The position numbers and the translations under genes are program-made. Below, piece after piece: positions 12,408 to 23,708 of a stretch of DNA of 64,000 bases. The DNA comes from Linum tenue (lineage: Eukaryota; Streptophyta; Magnoliopsida; Malpighiales; Linaceae), in assembly GCA_946122785.1 (NCBI GenBank), contig CAMGYJ010000010.1:53382162-53446161 (forward strand). Direction: 5' to 3'. Below the pieces are notes generated by a model. That model saw nothing but the letters and a program-made list of their open reading frames with translations. It did not search any database and was not told where the DNA came from. How positions within the stretch are numbered: position 1 is the first letter of the stretch; the number at the start of each line of letters is the position of its first letter.

Positions 12408-14310
12408 ATGGCCAGCAGTGGTGTCAACGAGATTGAGGTCGTGCAAGATAAAGAAGGTAATCTTTCCCCTCTTTTGCATATTTCTACCAATCCTTTGCTG
12501 GATTTGGCCGATTCCAGCAACGGAAACGGCGGCTGAGCTGATGATGAAGGGGTTCCGGCGATGCCGTCATAGGACGTCGATTCTGGATGGGATCTCCTAC
12601 ACAGCTCCTCCGATGTAGGTATGCTAGGGCATACACGTGGAGAACCAAGCACGCGTGCTCGTGGGGTGTTCCGCCGCGACCGCGCTATTGGATCTGGCAA
12701 TGCGAATGTCGAACCGCGAGAGGACTCAGACACCCAGTCGGAGCCTGTCTGCGTTTCGCGAGTGTCTGAGGCCATGAGCCGGCTTGGCGTTCGTGGAGTG
12801 GGCGCGGCTTACACCATACTAGACTGGGCGGAGATGTTTGGGACAGATCCGGCGCCGCATGACAACCTTGTGCGCGGGCCTGATCACGTGTCCATCTACG
12901 GGCAAAGGGAGGTGACGGAGCTTGTACGCGGATTGGGCTTGCCCCCCAATTGGCAGTATGCAGTTCCGTCCGCGCGGAGCAGGATCGGGAATTGCCCCTT
13001 GGGTGGTTTGGGGTATATTCCGAGTATTGGAGAATGGGTTCCAAATTCCCCATTGATCCGTTGTTGCGTACGCTGTATAGATGCCTCAAGTGCTCTATTG
13101 CGCGTTTGTCTCCATCCGTGATGATGCACGTGTCGTGCCTCCATCTCGTGTGTAAGGGCTTCTAAAGCGCCGCGGATTACGGAGAAATCGCTACGGGCTG
13201 TGAAGAAATCACCCCGAGCCCTTGTCAAAAAGGATATTCGGGCAAGTAAGCCTCCGCGCCCCGAGACGACGGTCTCGGGCAGTTCTTCTAGTGCGGCTGT
13301 GCAGCAAACATTGCCCGAGATGCCTGGGTTAGGGACGCCTGCAATTAACTACTTCCGCGACGTGCGGATCCATTCTGGGGCTGCGTGCAATAGCTCGATT
13401 GCACAGACTGCCCTGCGGGCTCTTGGGCCCATGCTTAGCATCCCACCTCGGATGGAGAAGTCGGACCCGCTTCAGGACCTTTCTCAGGTTCACTTCGCGG
13501 TGAGCTTGGCGGATTTCGTGCGTGTATATTTTTTTCTAAGTTCCTTTGCGCCGTTTTTGTGTAGGGCTTGCTGGCGACCTTCCGCGCTCAACATGAGCGG
13601 GCTCGGGACACCACGACTTTGAAGGCCGAGATGTCCAGAGCTGTTCAGCTGGAGGGAAAACTTGCCGGTGCGGAGAGTCGGGCAGATTTGGCTACCAACC
13701 GGGCCAACGAGGCTATGGAGGAGCTGGGAGTCCTGCAAAGCAAGCTGGCGGATGATGTGGAGTCCGCGAAGGAGCAGGACCGGGCGGAGGAGCGGGCTTT
13801 CATTCGGGAGGAGCTGAGGAGGGAGTTCGAAGAGGAGCGGAAGCGGCTGGTGGATGAACGGGCTCAGGAGAAGAAGTGTCTGGAGACCGATCACGCGAAG
13901 ATGCCGAGGCAGGTCCGCGAGGAGTTCCAGAAGGAGAAGGCGGATCTGGTCCTTCATGATATGGCCAAGGCAGAAGTCGTGCGCACAGCGCAGGCTAATG
14001 CAGTCCGCCAATATAAGTCTTCAACTGCATTCGACAAACTGTTGGCGGATGCCACGACTAAGGCCGTAATCGCGATCCGCAAGAAAGTGCGGCCAGATAA
14101 CCCTGGGATCCGTTGGAATACCCGCGCCATGTGTAGCAGTTTCTGGGGGAGAAGAAATCTCTTGAGGCGGATTCTGAGCTCGAGACAGAGGAGGAAGAGC
14201 TTAGCGCGGCAGGGGTGGCCAAGGAAGGAGGCGTTGCGGCTGCTACAGCTGGAGGTAAAGGCGCGGCGACGGCCACGACTGAAGATGTTGAGAATATTGT
14301 TATCGATTAA
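12408..14310 (+). pseudogene. Antisense ORF of a Tat/Retand element (broken)
   Basis: It lies between pol and the 3' LTR and runs opposite to pol, where Tat-lineage elements often carry an extra antisense ORF of unknown function. The frame opens with MASSGVNEIEVVQDKEG, is cut by TGA (12534) and TAG, resumes as MLGHTRGEPS...VTELVRGLGLP, shifts frame to KFPIDPLLRTLYRCLKC, then KPPRPETTVSGSSSS. A 65-bp intron is likely at 13500-13564 (GTGAGC...TGTAG). The last part is a long charged coiled coil (LEGKLAGAESRADLATNRAN, EERAFIREELRREFEEERKR), then another frameshift and an acidic tail ending VENIVID at TAA 14310. GC content is above that of its surroundings. The protein's role is unknown. Confidence 0.65.
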
Positions 14311-14737
14311 GTGTGGTCGCGCTGTGTTTCTCTAGTTGTTTTTCTCTTTGTCTTTGTAGCTCCTTTTGTTATTTGCCCGCGTTTTTTCATCTCCCTGCTT
14401 TGAATCCAAATATATGTCAAGTTATCTCACGGACTTTTCGTTTCCTTTGTTTCCCTACGGCACATGGCTGCGTAAGGTGTGCCTTTTTAAATTTGTTAGC
14501 GCGATTCTTGATCACACGGTTACGTTGTTAACTTGTAGTTTTATTTATTTCTTTGTTGCAACTCATGGTTGCACGATTTTCTTGCAAATTATATGCGTGC
14601 TCTATTGTTTAGCATAGTTCATGACTGCGCGGTTACATTGCTATTGTCATAGTGGTTGCGTGTGACAATGCGTTGCGTTGCCCCCATTGTTGCGTGGTGG
14701 GATGGAAAGAAGAAATTATCATTGCATAAATAGGACA
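14311..14737. other. Non-coding segment between antisense ORF and pol
   Basis: T-rich, with short repeats (GCGCGGTT / TTGCACG / GTTGCGTGG types). It would hold the 3' ends of both the antisense transcript and pol. Nothing else seen. Confidence 0.4.
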
Positions 14738-17718
14738 TCATGGGTACATGTAAGTAGTGGTTACGAACTCCTGTGATACTTTCTCAGATTTTGGGCGTTC
14801 CATGTCCGCGATATTGGTTGCCCACTGAGCGCTTAGTTTGAATGTGTTGGCGCCGACGACTTCCCGAATTAAGTAGGGGCCCTCCCATGTTGATGCAAAC
14901 TTCCCGTGCTTTGCTTCAGGGCGAAAGTTGCACCTCAACACTTGATCTCCCATTTTAATGTTGTGTGGAACCAGCTTGGCATTGTAGTACCTCGCAATCT
15001 GCGCCTTCGCCGTGGCCAGTTTGATAGCGGCCATCTCTCGGCGCTCGTTAGTTAGGTCAAGATCCGTGAGCCGCACTTCATTGTTGCTTTCTTTATTGAA
15101 CATGGTGATGCGGTACGTGGGTACTGTCGTTTCGATTGGGATGACCGCGTCACTTCTTTAGGTTAGCGCGAATGGAGTCACGCCCGTTGCCGCCTTGAAT
15201 GTTGTGCGGTGTGCCCACAGGACTGTGTGTAGCTCCTCCGCCCAGTTGCCTTTTGCTTTCCCAAGGCGAGTATGTAAGCCATGTAGGATTGATTTATTTG
15301 CCGCTTCCGCTTGTCCATTAGCCTGGGGGTATGTGACTGACGAAAACTGGGTTGTGGTACCCATTTCATCGCATAAGTCTATAACTTCTGCGCAGTCGAA
15401 TTGCTGGCCGTTGTCGAATATGAACGAGTTTGGGACCCCGAATCTGGTGAGCACGTTGTTCTTCAAGAAACAAACCACTTGTTGGGATGTAATCGATATC
15501 AGGGCCTCCGCTTCGATCCATTTGGTGAAGTAGTCTACCGCGACAATGATGTATTTGCGTTTGTCTTTCGCGGAGGGAAATGGTCCCAGTAGGTCCACGC
15601 CCCATTGTGCAAAGGGCCATGGACTGATGTTTCCTTGGAGCTTTGTAGACGGCGTATGATGTTGGCGCGCATTAAGGTGACACTTGTGGCATTGCTCAAC
15701 AAATTTCTTTGTGTCTTTCTTTATGCGCGGCTAGTAATATCCTTGAAGTAGGATGGTGCGTTCCATACTCTGCGCACCACAATGCTTTGTGCAGATGCCT
15801 TCTTGTATATCTCGCACGATCAGTTGCGCCTCGTTTGGTCCTACACACTTTAGGTAGGAGCCCGAGTGTGAGCGTCTATGGAGTGTGTCATCAATGAGGG
15901 TGCAGCGGGCGGCTTTCTGTCTGAGTGCCCAAGCTTCCTTCGCGTCTTCCAGGACTGCGCCATTTGTCAAGAACACGATAATTGGCGTTCGCCAATCCTC
16001 GCTTTCTTCTCTTTGTGTTGTATTCACGATGTGCGGCGTGTCTCGGTCTTCTTTTTGTACGGAGACCATCCTTGTTGATTCGAAGTCCGTCATCGTGGCA
16101 AGTTTGGAGAGTGCGTCTGCGTGAATGTTTTCTTCTCGCGGTATTTGGACGTATGTCACTGTTTCGAACTACGCCTCTCGCGCTCTAACGCGCTCGATGT
16201 ATTGGGCAAGTGTGTCCTCTTTGGCGTCGAAGATTCCGTTCAGCTGGTTGACGGTGATGGCGGAGTCGGAAAGGATTCGCACCGCTCTGGCTGGCGTTAG
16301 TCCCGTCAGTATTGCTTCGTACTCAGAAGCGTTGTTAGTCTTAAGAGTTTTGAAGCGGATGGCGATTTCGTGGGTAGCTCCTGCGGGCATTTATATGACC
16401 ACGCCTGTGTCAGCTCCATGTTTGTTGGCGGCCCCGTCGACGTAGACCTCTCACACTCCGTCGGGTTTGTCGCACAACATCACTCCTTCCGCGATGAAAT
16501 CGGCGAGGATTTGAGCCTTGATTGCTGGCCTCGGCGCGTACTGGATGTCATATTCTGATAGCTCGACTGCCCATTTTGTCATCCGCCCTGACACTTCCAT
16601 CGAGCTTAGAATTCTTTTGAGCGGCAGGTTTGTGAGAACTGTGATCACATGTGATTGGAAGTATGGGTGTAGCTTCTGCAATGCGCTTACTAGCGCTAGA
16701 GCGACTTTCTCGATTGGGGAGTATCTTGTTTCCGCGCTTGCCAATCTTCGCGATGTGTAGTAGATTGGCCTTTCTGTTTGCGCGTCTTTCCGCGAGATTA
16801 ACACTGCGGTCACTGCTCTTGCGGACACAGACAAGTACAGAAACAACTTTTCATTAAGCCCGGGGGCGGTCAATACAGGGGGTGATACAAAGTACAGTTT
16901 GAGCTCATTGAATGCGGCTTCGCATTCTAGGGTCCACTCAAATCGAGCGCCATTTTTCAGGGTTTGGAAGAATGGAGCACATTTGTCGGCGGATCTTGGG
17001 ATGAATCGCCCCAAAGCGGCTAGCTTGCCATTTAGAGATTGGACTTCAGTGGCGCTTCTAGGGGCGCGGAGTTGTTGCACTGTTGTGATTTGTTTGGGAT
17101 CGACTTCGATTCCGCGTTTGGTTATCATGAATCATAGGAACTTTCCTGCTTCCGCGCCGAAGACGAACTTCAGTGGGTTGAGTCGGAGGCTGTTTTTTCG
17201 TAACACCTCGAAGGTTTCGCGGGAGGTCTTCTAAATGGGAGCCCCCACCCTTTGTCTTGACGATGAGGTCATCCACGTAAGCCTCCATGTTGCTCCCATT
17301 TGGGGTGCGAACACTGTATCAATCATTCGCTGGTATGTGGCGCCCGCATTCTTTAGGCCAAATGGCATTCCCGTGAAACAGAAATTGTCGAACGGCGTCA
17401 TGAAAGCGGTTTTCTCCTCGTCTTCGCGGCTCATTGGGATCTGGTGATATCCTGAAAACATATCTAAGAACGATAATGTTTCGTGGTTGGATGTCACGTC
17501 GATCAGTTGGTCGATGCGTGGTAGGGGGTATGGGTCTCCCGGGCATACTTTGTTGATGTTGGTGTAGTCTACGCACATTCTCCATGCGCCTGAAGCTTTT
17601 TTTACCAGGACTACGTTTGCTAACCATCTTGGGTATTTTACTTCCCGGATGAGACCGGCGGCGAGTAGGCGCGCCACTTCCTCTTCTATAGCCTTTAGTT
17701 TCTCGCCTGTAAACGTGT
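14738..17718 (-). pseudogene. Tat/Retand-type pol remnant (RT, RNase H, second RNase H, integrase)
   Basis: Read on the minus strand: reverse transcriptase (KKASGAWRMCVDYTNINKVC, FLDMFSGYHQIPM, GMPFGLKNAGATYQRM, then a frame change before AYVDDLIVKT), RNase H (LYLSVSARAVTAVLISRKD, GRMTKWAVELSEYDI), a second RNase H-like domain (KTNNASEYEAILTGL, ENIHADALSKLA) diagnostic of the Tat lineage, then integrase (CHKC zinc half, GVDLLGPFPSAKDKRKY, FIFDNGQQFD, PQANGQAEAANKS) and its C-terminus (GDQVLRCNF, GKFASTWEGPYLI). Several stops and frameshifts interrupt it. Everything upstream of RT (gag, protease, 5' LTR) is gone; the break at 17718 is the edge of a family C LTR. Confidence 0.85.
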
Positions 17719-19079
17719 GTAACTCACTCCTACTGTCACTCTAGAAAATGGCCAAGTGCAACCACTTCCTAAAGCGTAGTATAGCGGGTTTGGGTTTTAT
17801 TGTCAACCCGGGTCCTAGATGTGATGACTACTCGGTGAATTCTCGTTATTTAGCGGTGAACTTTTAGTGCAACTCAAGCAAACAAAACACAAAGCAAGTA
17901 AACAGTTGTTGTCAAGTCAAGAGAGGTCACCCGGATATGGTTCCCCCTAGACTGCAGTTAAGTCGGATTGCAATTTACCAAGTTCAGTTTTCATGAAAGT
18001 TATACTGCGGAAGGTTCTCAATTAGCCTGAAGTCTCGACTAAAGGTCTCCAGACCCTCTCAATCTGAGTCTCTAGCGGGCGACTAACCTCCACCGGAGTA
18101 AACAGATTGAGGCCCTAATGAACCAAACCTCCACTACCGAATTAACTTCGGTACAGAATAGCAAATTGGCTCCTCGACTAAAGTCACCAATTCGCCACCT
18201 TCGATTAAGGGTACTCTATCAACCTAGGCAGATATTCTCATTCCAGGTCAAAGCAGAAACAACAGGAATTTGATCAGGATTCCAGTCATTCAATCATTCA
18301 AACCTCAATCGAATATAATCAATTCACAAACTCTGTACTTGGGTTCATACAATCAGACCAAGCATACAAATCTAGGGTTCCCCATACCCAGATGAATGGG
18401 GAAACTACTCCATAGAGAAAGAAGCAAAAGCAGATTCAGACGCGGAAATCATACTGTGAAGTTGGATTTCTGCTCCTGGACGTTTAATCGCACTTCTCCA
18501 AGCTCAAGACGGGCTCCAATGGTGTTGAAGATCGATCTATGGCGCTTGGGAACTCTGGTTCGTCGCTTTCTCTCTCTAGGTATCGATTTCTCTCTCAAAA
18601 ACTCGGAACGCTCTGAAAATTGGCCTTCTTTTCCTTTTATCAGCTGCCATCGTGATACCCGGTCAAAATACCCGGTCGGGTATTTCAGGGTTCGACCGGG
18701 TATTCATAAAACGCGCCGTTCCACTAAGAGGAAAAATCCCCGGTCTATCCTCATAATCCCCGACCGGGGATTTGAGGCCATCGCCCGGGCCCCCTTCTGC
18801 TTCTCACGGGTGCCCGAAGGGAAAAATACCCGGTCAAGTCCAGAATATACCCGGTCGGGTATTTCTTCCTTTGGCCGGGTATTCTGGTCCAACAGCCTCC
18901 TTCTTCCCAACTTCGCTCCTTTCGACCCGGAACTCGTTCCTTTGCCTCGATTCCAACGCCGGGACCTGAAATATGACATAAACACACAACCTAGCGTGAA
19001 ATCGGCTTAAAACACGAGATTCCTCATCACAAACGGCTTCAGAATAGGGGTGAAAACATGTATAATTATCGGTCTATCA
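17719..19079 (-). mobile_element. 3' LTR, Athila-type family C copy C1
   Basis: Homologous along its length to the LTRs at 26180-27518 and 38260-39598. It ends GGTCTATCA at 19079, immediately before the minus-strand polypurine tract. The left edge near 17719 (TGTAACTCACTCC in place of TGACTCGCTGTT) abuts Tat pol sequence. Palindrome module at 18655-18890. Confidence 0.85.
18655..18890. promoter_or_regulatory. Palindrome cluster in LTR C1
   Basis: About three ~85-bp units carry ATACCCGGTCGGGTATTT, AATCCCCGACCGGGGATT and single arms such as GACCGGGTATT. On the minus strand the cluster lies just upstream of GATAAAAGG (18633-18641), a TATA-like sequence. Confidence 0.7.
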
Positions 19080-20077
19080 AACTCCCCCACACTTAACCGT
19101 TTGCTTGTCCCCAAGCAAACCTAACTCAAACCAATGCAACTCTCCATACCTCTATAGCAACAAACAACCTCGATCGTAGGTAGCGGACTTCCTAGATCAT
19201 TTAGCAGCTTACGAGGTCAACCGACGCACAAGTCATCTCATAGCCTCTTCGGCGAGAACGCTAGTCTTGAATCGGCATCATGGCAAATAGTGAACAGAGG
19301 ACAAATGAATCGTGGATGAAGAGACTCTCACAAACAAAAGATCATGGACTCACATTAACTCAAGGTGCTCAATTTTCTTTGTGAACATGGTTGGAACCCT
19401 TTTCTTTCTTCTTTTTGCTTGTTTTTCTGTTTTTCTCTTTTTTTTCACGGGTTTCAACCTGTTTCTGCAGAAAACGGGGGCTCCCACCTAACAAAGGTTT
19501 TGCGGGAGCCCGGCTCTTACCGGCCATGCCAGGAGCGAGTGTCTCGAGCCTCGTGCGGGGGAAAGACATGTAAGGGGGCTGGAGGTAGTAGGTGGAAATT
19601 GGGAACGGATTCCCGTCTCCCCTTACACACTTTCGCCCTATTCGCACGGGAGACGTTATTTTAAAGCACATTTTCGAGCACCTGTTACTTTCAGAACATG
19701 ATACAAGAGTCCATGACAGGCAGAGAGTCTACAAAACCACACAATTCAAGGGTCCTAAGATCATTAATTCACTCAATCAACCAACACAATATGAAGAAGA
19801 AATGAGACTTCTTAAATGCATCAACATCCTCCATAGTGCTACACTACCTCCCTAGGTTGCAAATCACTACAGAGACTGTCAATTCAAAGCATACTGAGCA
19901 GGCAATTGCAAGGAACACGTACTTGGAGCCCTCAAATTTAAAAATTTGGACAGTGGACTAGGCTCCAAGCACACAAACAGAGCTAATGCAGTCAAAAGAT
20001 AAACATCCCCCCCACACTTAAGATCGACATTGCCCTCAATGGAGAAGAGGGAAGGAAAGGGGAACGATGTTACCGGT
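19080..20077 (-). mobile_element. 3' internal region of element C1 (truncated)
   Basis: Begins with the polypurine tract (minus AAGTGTGGGGGAGTT) and the hairpin at 19099-19120, and contains the double stem-loop at 19921-19970 and a second AAGTGTGGGGGG tract near 20008-20022. It matches 27519-28512. Identity stops at GTTACCGGT (~20077), where a family A LTR fragment begins. ORFs inside are short and not coding. Confidence 0.8.
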
Positions 20078-21062
20078 ATTATACCCGACAGACGACTAGC
20101 CTTCACCGGGATAGACTGCTAAGGCGATTCACACAGATCTCCACTACTGGAATGAATTCCAGTACAAAGCAGTGAATTGATTGACTCTCCCACAACCAAT
20201 TCACCACTATCAATCAAGGAAGCTCTCTTAACCTAATCAGATTCTATCTATCATAGGTTAAAGCAGAAATCAAGAGAATTTGATCAAGATTCAATTGACT
20301 CAATAAATCATGCCTCAATCGATTATAATCAAACAATATAGCATCCAAAACTTCATACAAGAAAGATCCTAACACATGGAACTAAGGTTCCTCAAAACCT
20401 AAGTGAAGGGAAGTTACTCCATAGAGAAGAGAGAGACTGCAGAAATCTGATCTAGATCTTCAATCTCCATCTCCAAGCTTGATTCCCGAGCTCCAATGGC
20501 GAAAAAAATCCTCCAAAATAGCTCCAAGAATGTTTCCAAGTCGCTCTCTCTCTCTCTAGGTTTCGTCCCTTGGGTGTTTGGGATCCAAAACCCAGCTCTC
20601 TCCCTCCAAAAATCGCAAAACAGCTTTTATACCCGCTGAAACTCGCACCCCCTACTTGCACGGCCGTGCAAATTGAGGTTCTGGCCGTCCACAATTTCCA
20701 GCATGCACTCCTAAGCTTCGTTGATCTCGTTTGAGCTCGTTTGACCTCCGATTCAGTCGCCGTTTGATCCCAGACGCTCGTGGTCTCGTCCTCTTTCTTT
20801 TCATAACAAGCTTGCATGATTCTTTGTCCATAAAGTGAGGTAGAAATCCATTCTTCTTCAAGTCATGCCCGAGTTTCTTCTCCCGAATCGTCAATTGATC
20901 TCTGATTGACTTGAAACTTGCGCCTATACTTCACTTTATGTGCTTGGACCTGAAATGTGAGAAAGGAACACAACCTAGCGTAAAATAGGCCAAAGACACG
21001 ATAATTCAAGCTCAAACAATCGAGAAACAAAGGGAAAAACATGTGCAAATACCGAGTCATCA
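20078..21062 (-). mobile_element. Truncated 3' LTR, family A copy A1
   Basis: Matches the U3 and middle part of the complete LTR at 23709-25018. It ends CCGAGTCATCA at 21062. The U5 end is missing; ATACCCG-type sequence at the joint (~20080) gives limited microhomology with the C1 fragment. TATA box GGGTATAAAAGCTG on the minus strand at 20621-20634, next to the palindrome TTGCACGGCCGTGCAA (~20655). Confidence 0.85.
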
Positions 21063-22443
21063 AATCCCCCCACACTTAACTGTTTGCTTGTCCCCAAGCA
21101 AACCTAACTCAAACCAATGCAGCTCTCCAGATCTCTATAGCAACATACAACCCCGATCGTCGGTAGAGGATTTCCTAGATCATATAGCAGCTTACGAGGT
21201 CAACTGGTCTTCTAAGACGTTCCCTATCTCTCTCAATGCGAGTACTAGACTCAAGCCAGGATCATGAGAAACAGTAGAAGTAAGACAGTCAGTTCATGGA
21301 TAAAGGGACTCACACCATTCACAACCAAGGACTCGTTGTACCGGGGTGCTCTTTCACTTCATTTCACCGTTGGAACCCCTTTTTCTCACTTTCATTTACA
21401 TTTCTTTTTCCTTTCATTTGGTGGGGTTCCAACTGCAGTCTTTTGCACGGTCGACCCTTATTAGTCAAGCAAGAGCAATTTCTGTACATCTGGCGCTCGC
21501 CAGAGTACTTCTTTTAACTCCTTTTTCTCAACTCGTGTGGAGGGTCAATGAAATTAAGGGGGGTCGGAAGCTCTATCCGTGCCCTTAAAAACACATCCTC
21601 AAGTAGGCAAACCGCTCAACGGGTGGAAGTTTTACTTGTACTAGAGACAGCTTAGCTTCACCTTGTAGGAGTACCCCACTAAGGATCACTAAAATCTCTT
21701 CCAAAACCCGATTTTGTGCAATGAACGGTGCCACACACGTTGGGCTTACCCCATGTTTAAGATTTTTGATGATTTCGACATGGAGGACCAACTGCTTTTC
21801 ATTTGCCACATGAGCACCCTGTTCAATACACGAGTCCATAACACAATTCAAACAGAGTACACATTACCACATGAATTCAACGGTCTTAGCTCCACTAATT
21901 CACAAAATCAACTGACACAGCAGAGAGCTAGATAGGAAAAATCTAATACTTCAACATCCTCCATAGTGCTACACTACCTCCCAAGGTTGCACATTACTAT
22001 AGAGGCTGTCAATTCAAAGCATACTGAGCAGGCAATTTGCATGGGAACACGTACTTGGAGCCCTCAAATTTAAAAATTTGGACAGTGGACTAGGCTCCAA
22101 GCATACAAACAGCCAAACATTCACCCGCATACATAATCGAACACCCCCCCCCCCCACACTTAAGCACGACATTGTCCTCAATGGAGGAAAGATAAGGAGG
22201 GTAGAACGAAGTTACCAGATCAAGGGTGAATGATGATGTACGGGTCAGGCGGTGCATTCCAGGAAGAGAGAGTAATCAGAACACAAACACCACACAAAAT
22301 CTCACAAAGTTTGAGTTATTGACTCGAAAATCAAATAACAAAACTGACTCAACCGAGGATAAATAGAGAAAGAAATGCAAACCGACTGGTTGGGTTGCCT
22401 CCCAACAAGCGCTTCTTTCACGTCGTGAGCCGGACGATGGCTC
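21063..22443 (-). mobile_element. 3' untranslated internal region of family A element
   Basis: From the LTR inward: polypurine tract (AAGTGTGGGGGGATT, minus), hairpin 21082-21103, ~950 bp without coding potential, double stem-loop 22053-22101, a second tract with 12 Cs (22144-22155, read as G on the minus strand) in front of GTGTAAGT-like sequence, and the AGGCAA-loop hairpin 22389-22406. The order is the same as in elements B and C. Confidence 0.75.
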
Positions 22444-23571
22444 CTAAGTTTTGGTCCATGCTAGAACCTCCTTGAAGTTGAGGTTCTCATCGATGAGGTG
22501 GAGTCTCAAGTCACAAGCATGTGGTGTGGCAGGTGATGAAGGCTCATGTACTTGATGCAGATGAAGTCTCCACCCTCGAGACCTCTTCTTCTCTTCTCTC
22601 GTCTCATTGCCCCAAACCAGATAAGACAGCATCGATTGGCCACCATCGCGTCCACCAAGAGGGACCGATGTCGATGTGGCCTTGGTCTGGCAAAAAGACA
22701 CTGCAAATGGGTCCTTGCCAAGCAGCTCCTCGAAGTTTGGTGGAGATATCACATGTAACTCATGGCCAGTGCAGGCCTCTTCCACCTTAACTCCGTCCTC
22801 AGCCTGGACGCCAATTGCTTCCTCAACCCCCCTTCCTTCTTCATGTGGTATCACCCCTGGGAAAAGATCAAGAACTCCTCCTGCTTCACTTTCTTCATCC
22901 TCCACAACTTCTTTCTGCACCCTTTCTCGCTCTTCTTCTTCTAGCACGGATTGGAGAGCAAGTTGCCAAGCAATTTCTTTCATGATATTTTCTTGCATCT
23001 CCTCACTCATGCCCGCCTCTTCAAAGCTCAGTTTGGGATGTGGGAAGGTGTGGTCGGCTACGATAGGATATTCCTGATCATGATCATCACGAGAGCTTTT
23101 CGTGAAAACTTCTGTCTGCTCCACAATATCCTTGTAGCCTTCTTCTTCCTCCTCCTCTTCTAGTATGATAGCAGAAGGGTGATCTTGAGCAGGTTGTGCA
23201 TAAGCTTTCTCAAGATCCTCAAGGCTCTTCTTTATGCTCAGGAGGGTCTCCTCTGTTTCACGGTAGGAGAACCCAGTTTGGGCATTGTCTGGGATATCCA
23301 TCTTTGGAAAGAATGTCTCAGGTACTCGAGCAATCTGGTCCACGAGAAGCCTCAAGTGATAGTTTGGATCTGGCTGATGGAGGAATTCTTCTTGATAAGG
23401 AGATTGTTCTTGAAATACCCAGGGGTCTGATTGTTCTTCGTAGGATGGGGGTTGGTACTGAAACCCGAATCCATAGTCTTCTCCTCCTTGATTGCTCCAG
23501 GGGGTCTCGGGGTAATACCACTCGGATGGTGGTGGATACCCCCAATGGTTGGAGAAGCCATGAGGATCCAT
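22444..23571 (-). CDS. Acidic ORF of pol-less Athila-like element (copy A)
   Basis: 375 aa, intact, in the gag position ~110 nt after the primer-binding site. The N-terminus is rich in aromatics and proline (MDPHGFSNHWGYPPPSEWYY, then PETPWSNQGGEDYGFGFQYQ). The middle is very acidic (LEEEEEEEGYKDIVEQTE, VLEEEERERVQKEVVEDEES). The C-terminus is basic to neutral and conserved: ISPPNFEELLGKDPFAVSFC, TSVPLGGRDGGQSMLSYLVW, LRLHLIDENLNFKEVLAW. No CCHC zinc knuckle, protease, RT or integrase is present. It is clearly homologous to the 404-aa ORF at 42168-43382, so the frame has been kept in at least two copies. A splice-acceptor-like TGCAG lies 10 nt before the ATG. Function unknown; a structural (gag-like) role is one guess. 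Confidence 0.7.
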   Translation of the reverse strand: MDPHGFSNHWGYPPPSEWYYPETPWSNQGGEDYGFGFQYQPPSYEEQSDPWVFQEQSPYQEEFLHQPDPNYHLRLLVDQIARVPETFFPKMDIPDNAQTGFSYRETEETLLSIKKSLEDLEKAYAQPAQDHPSAIILEEEEEEEGYKDIVEQTEVFTKSSRDDHDQEYPIVADHTFPHPKLSFEEAGMSEEMQENIMKEIAWQLALQSVLEEEERERVQKEVVEDEESEAGGVLDLFPGVIPHEEGRGVEEAIGVQAEDGVKVEEACTGHELHVISPPNFEELLGKDPFAVSFCQTKATSTSVPLGGRDGGQSMLSYLVWGNETREEKKRSRGWRLHLHQVHEPSSPATPHACDLRLHLIDENLNFKEVLAWTKT

Positions 23572-23684
23572 GATTCAGATCTGCACCAACAAAAACAAAA
23601 AACACCCAAGTGAAAAGCAAGGGTGGAAAAGAAAAGAAAAAAGCTAAAGTAACAAACTTCTGCCATTCCTAATAATCTAGAAAG

Positions 23685-23702
23685 TCCCCGGCAACGGCGC
23701 CA
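23685..23702 (-). promoter_or_regulatory. Primer-binding site (tRNA-Asp type), element A
   Basis: The minus strand reads TGGCGCCGTTGCCGGGGA, complementary to the 3' end of plant tRNA-Asp(GUC), six bases after the LTR end (TGTCA). It primes minus-strand DNA synthesis. Confidence 0.9.
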
Positions 23703-23708
23703 AAAACT

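Noticed and set aside
13500..13564. Alternative 47-bp intron starting at GTGCGTGTAT (13518)
   Set aside because: Too short for a plant intron; GTGAGC at 13500 gives a 65-bp intron with a better donor.
12408..14310. Host gene interpretation of the coiled-coil ORF
   Set aside because: It sits between Tat pol and the Tat 3' LTR on the antisense strand, a known place for extra Tat ORFs, and is frame-damaged.
22676..23077. 133-aa Ser-rich plus-strand ORF (and its mirror at 42785-43150)
   Set aside because: Serine-rich shadows of the acidic Glu-rich ORFs on the other strand.
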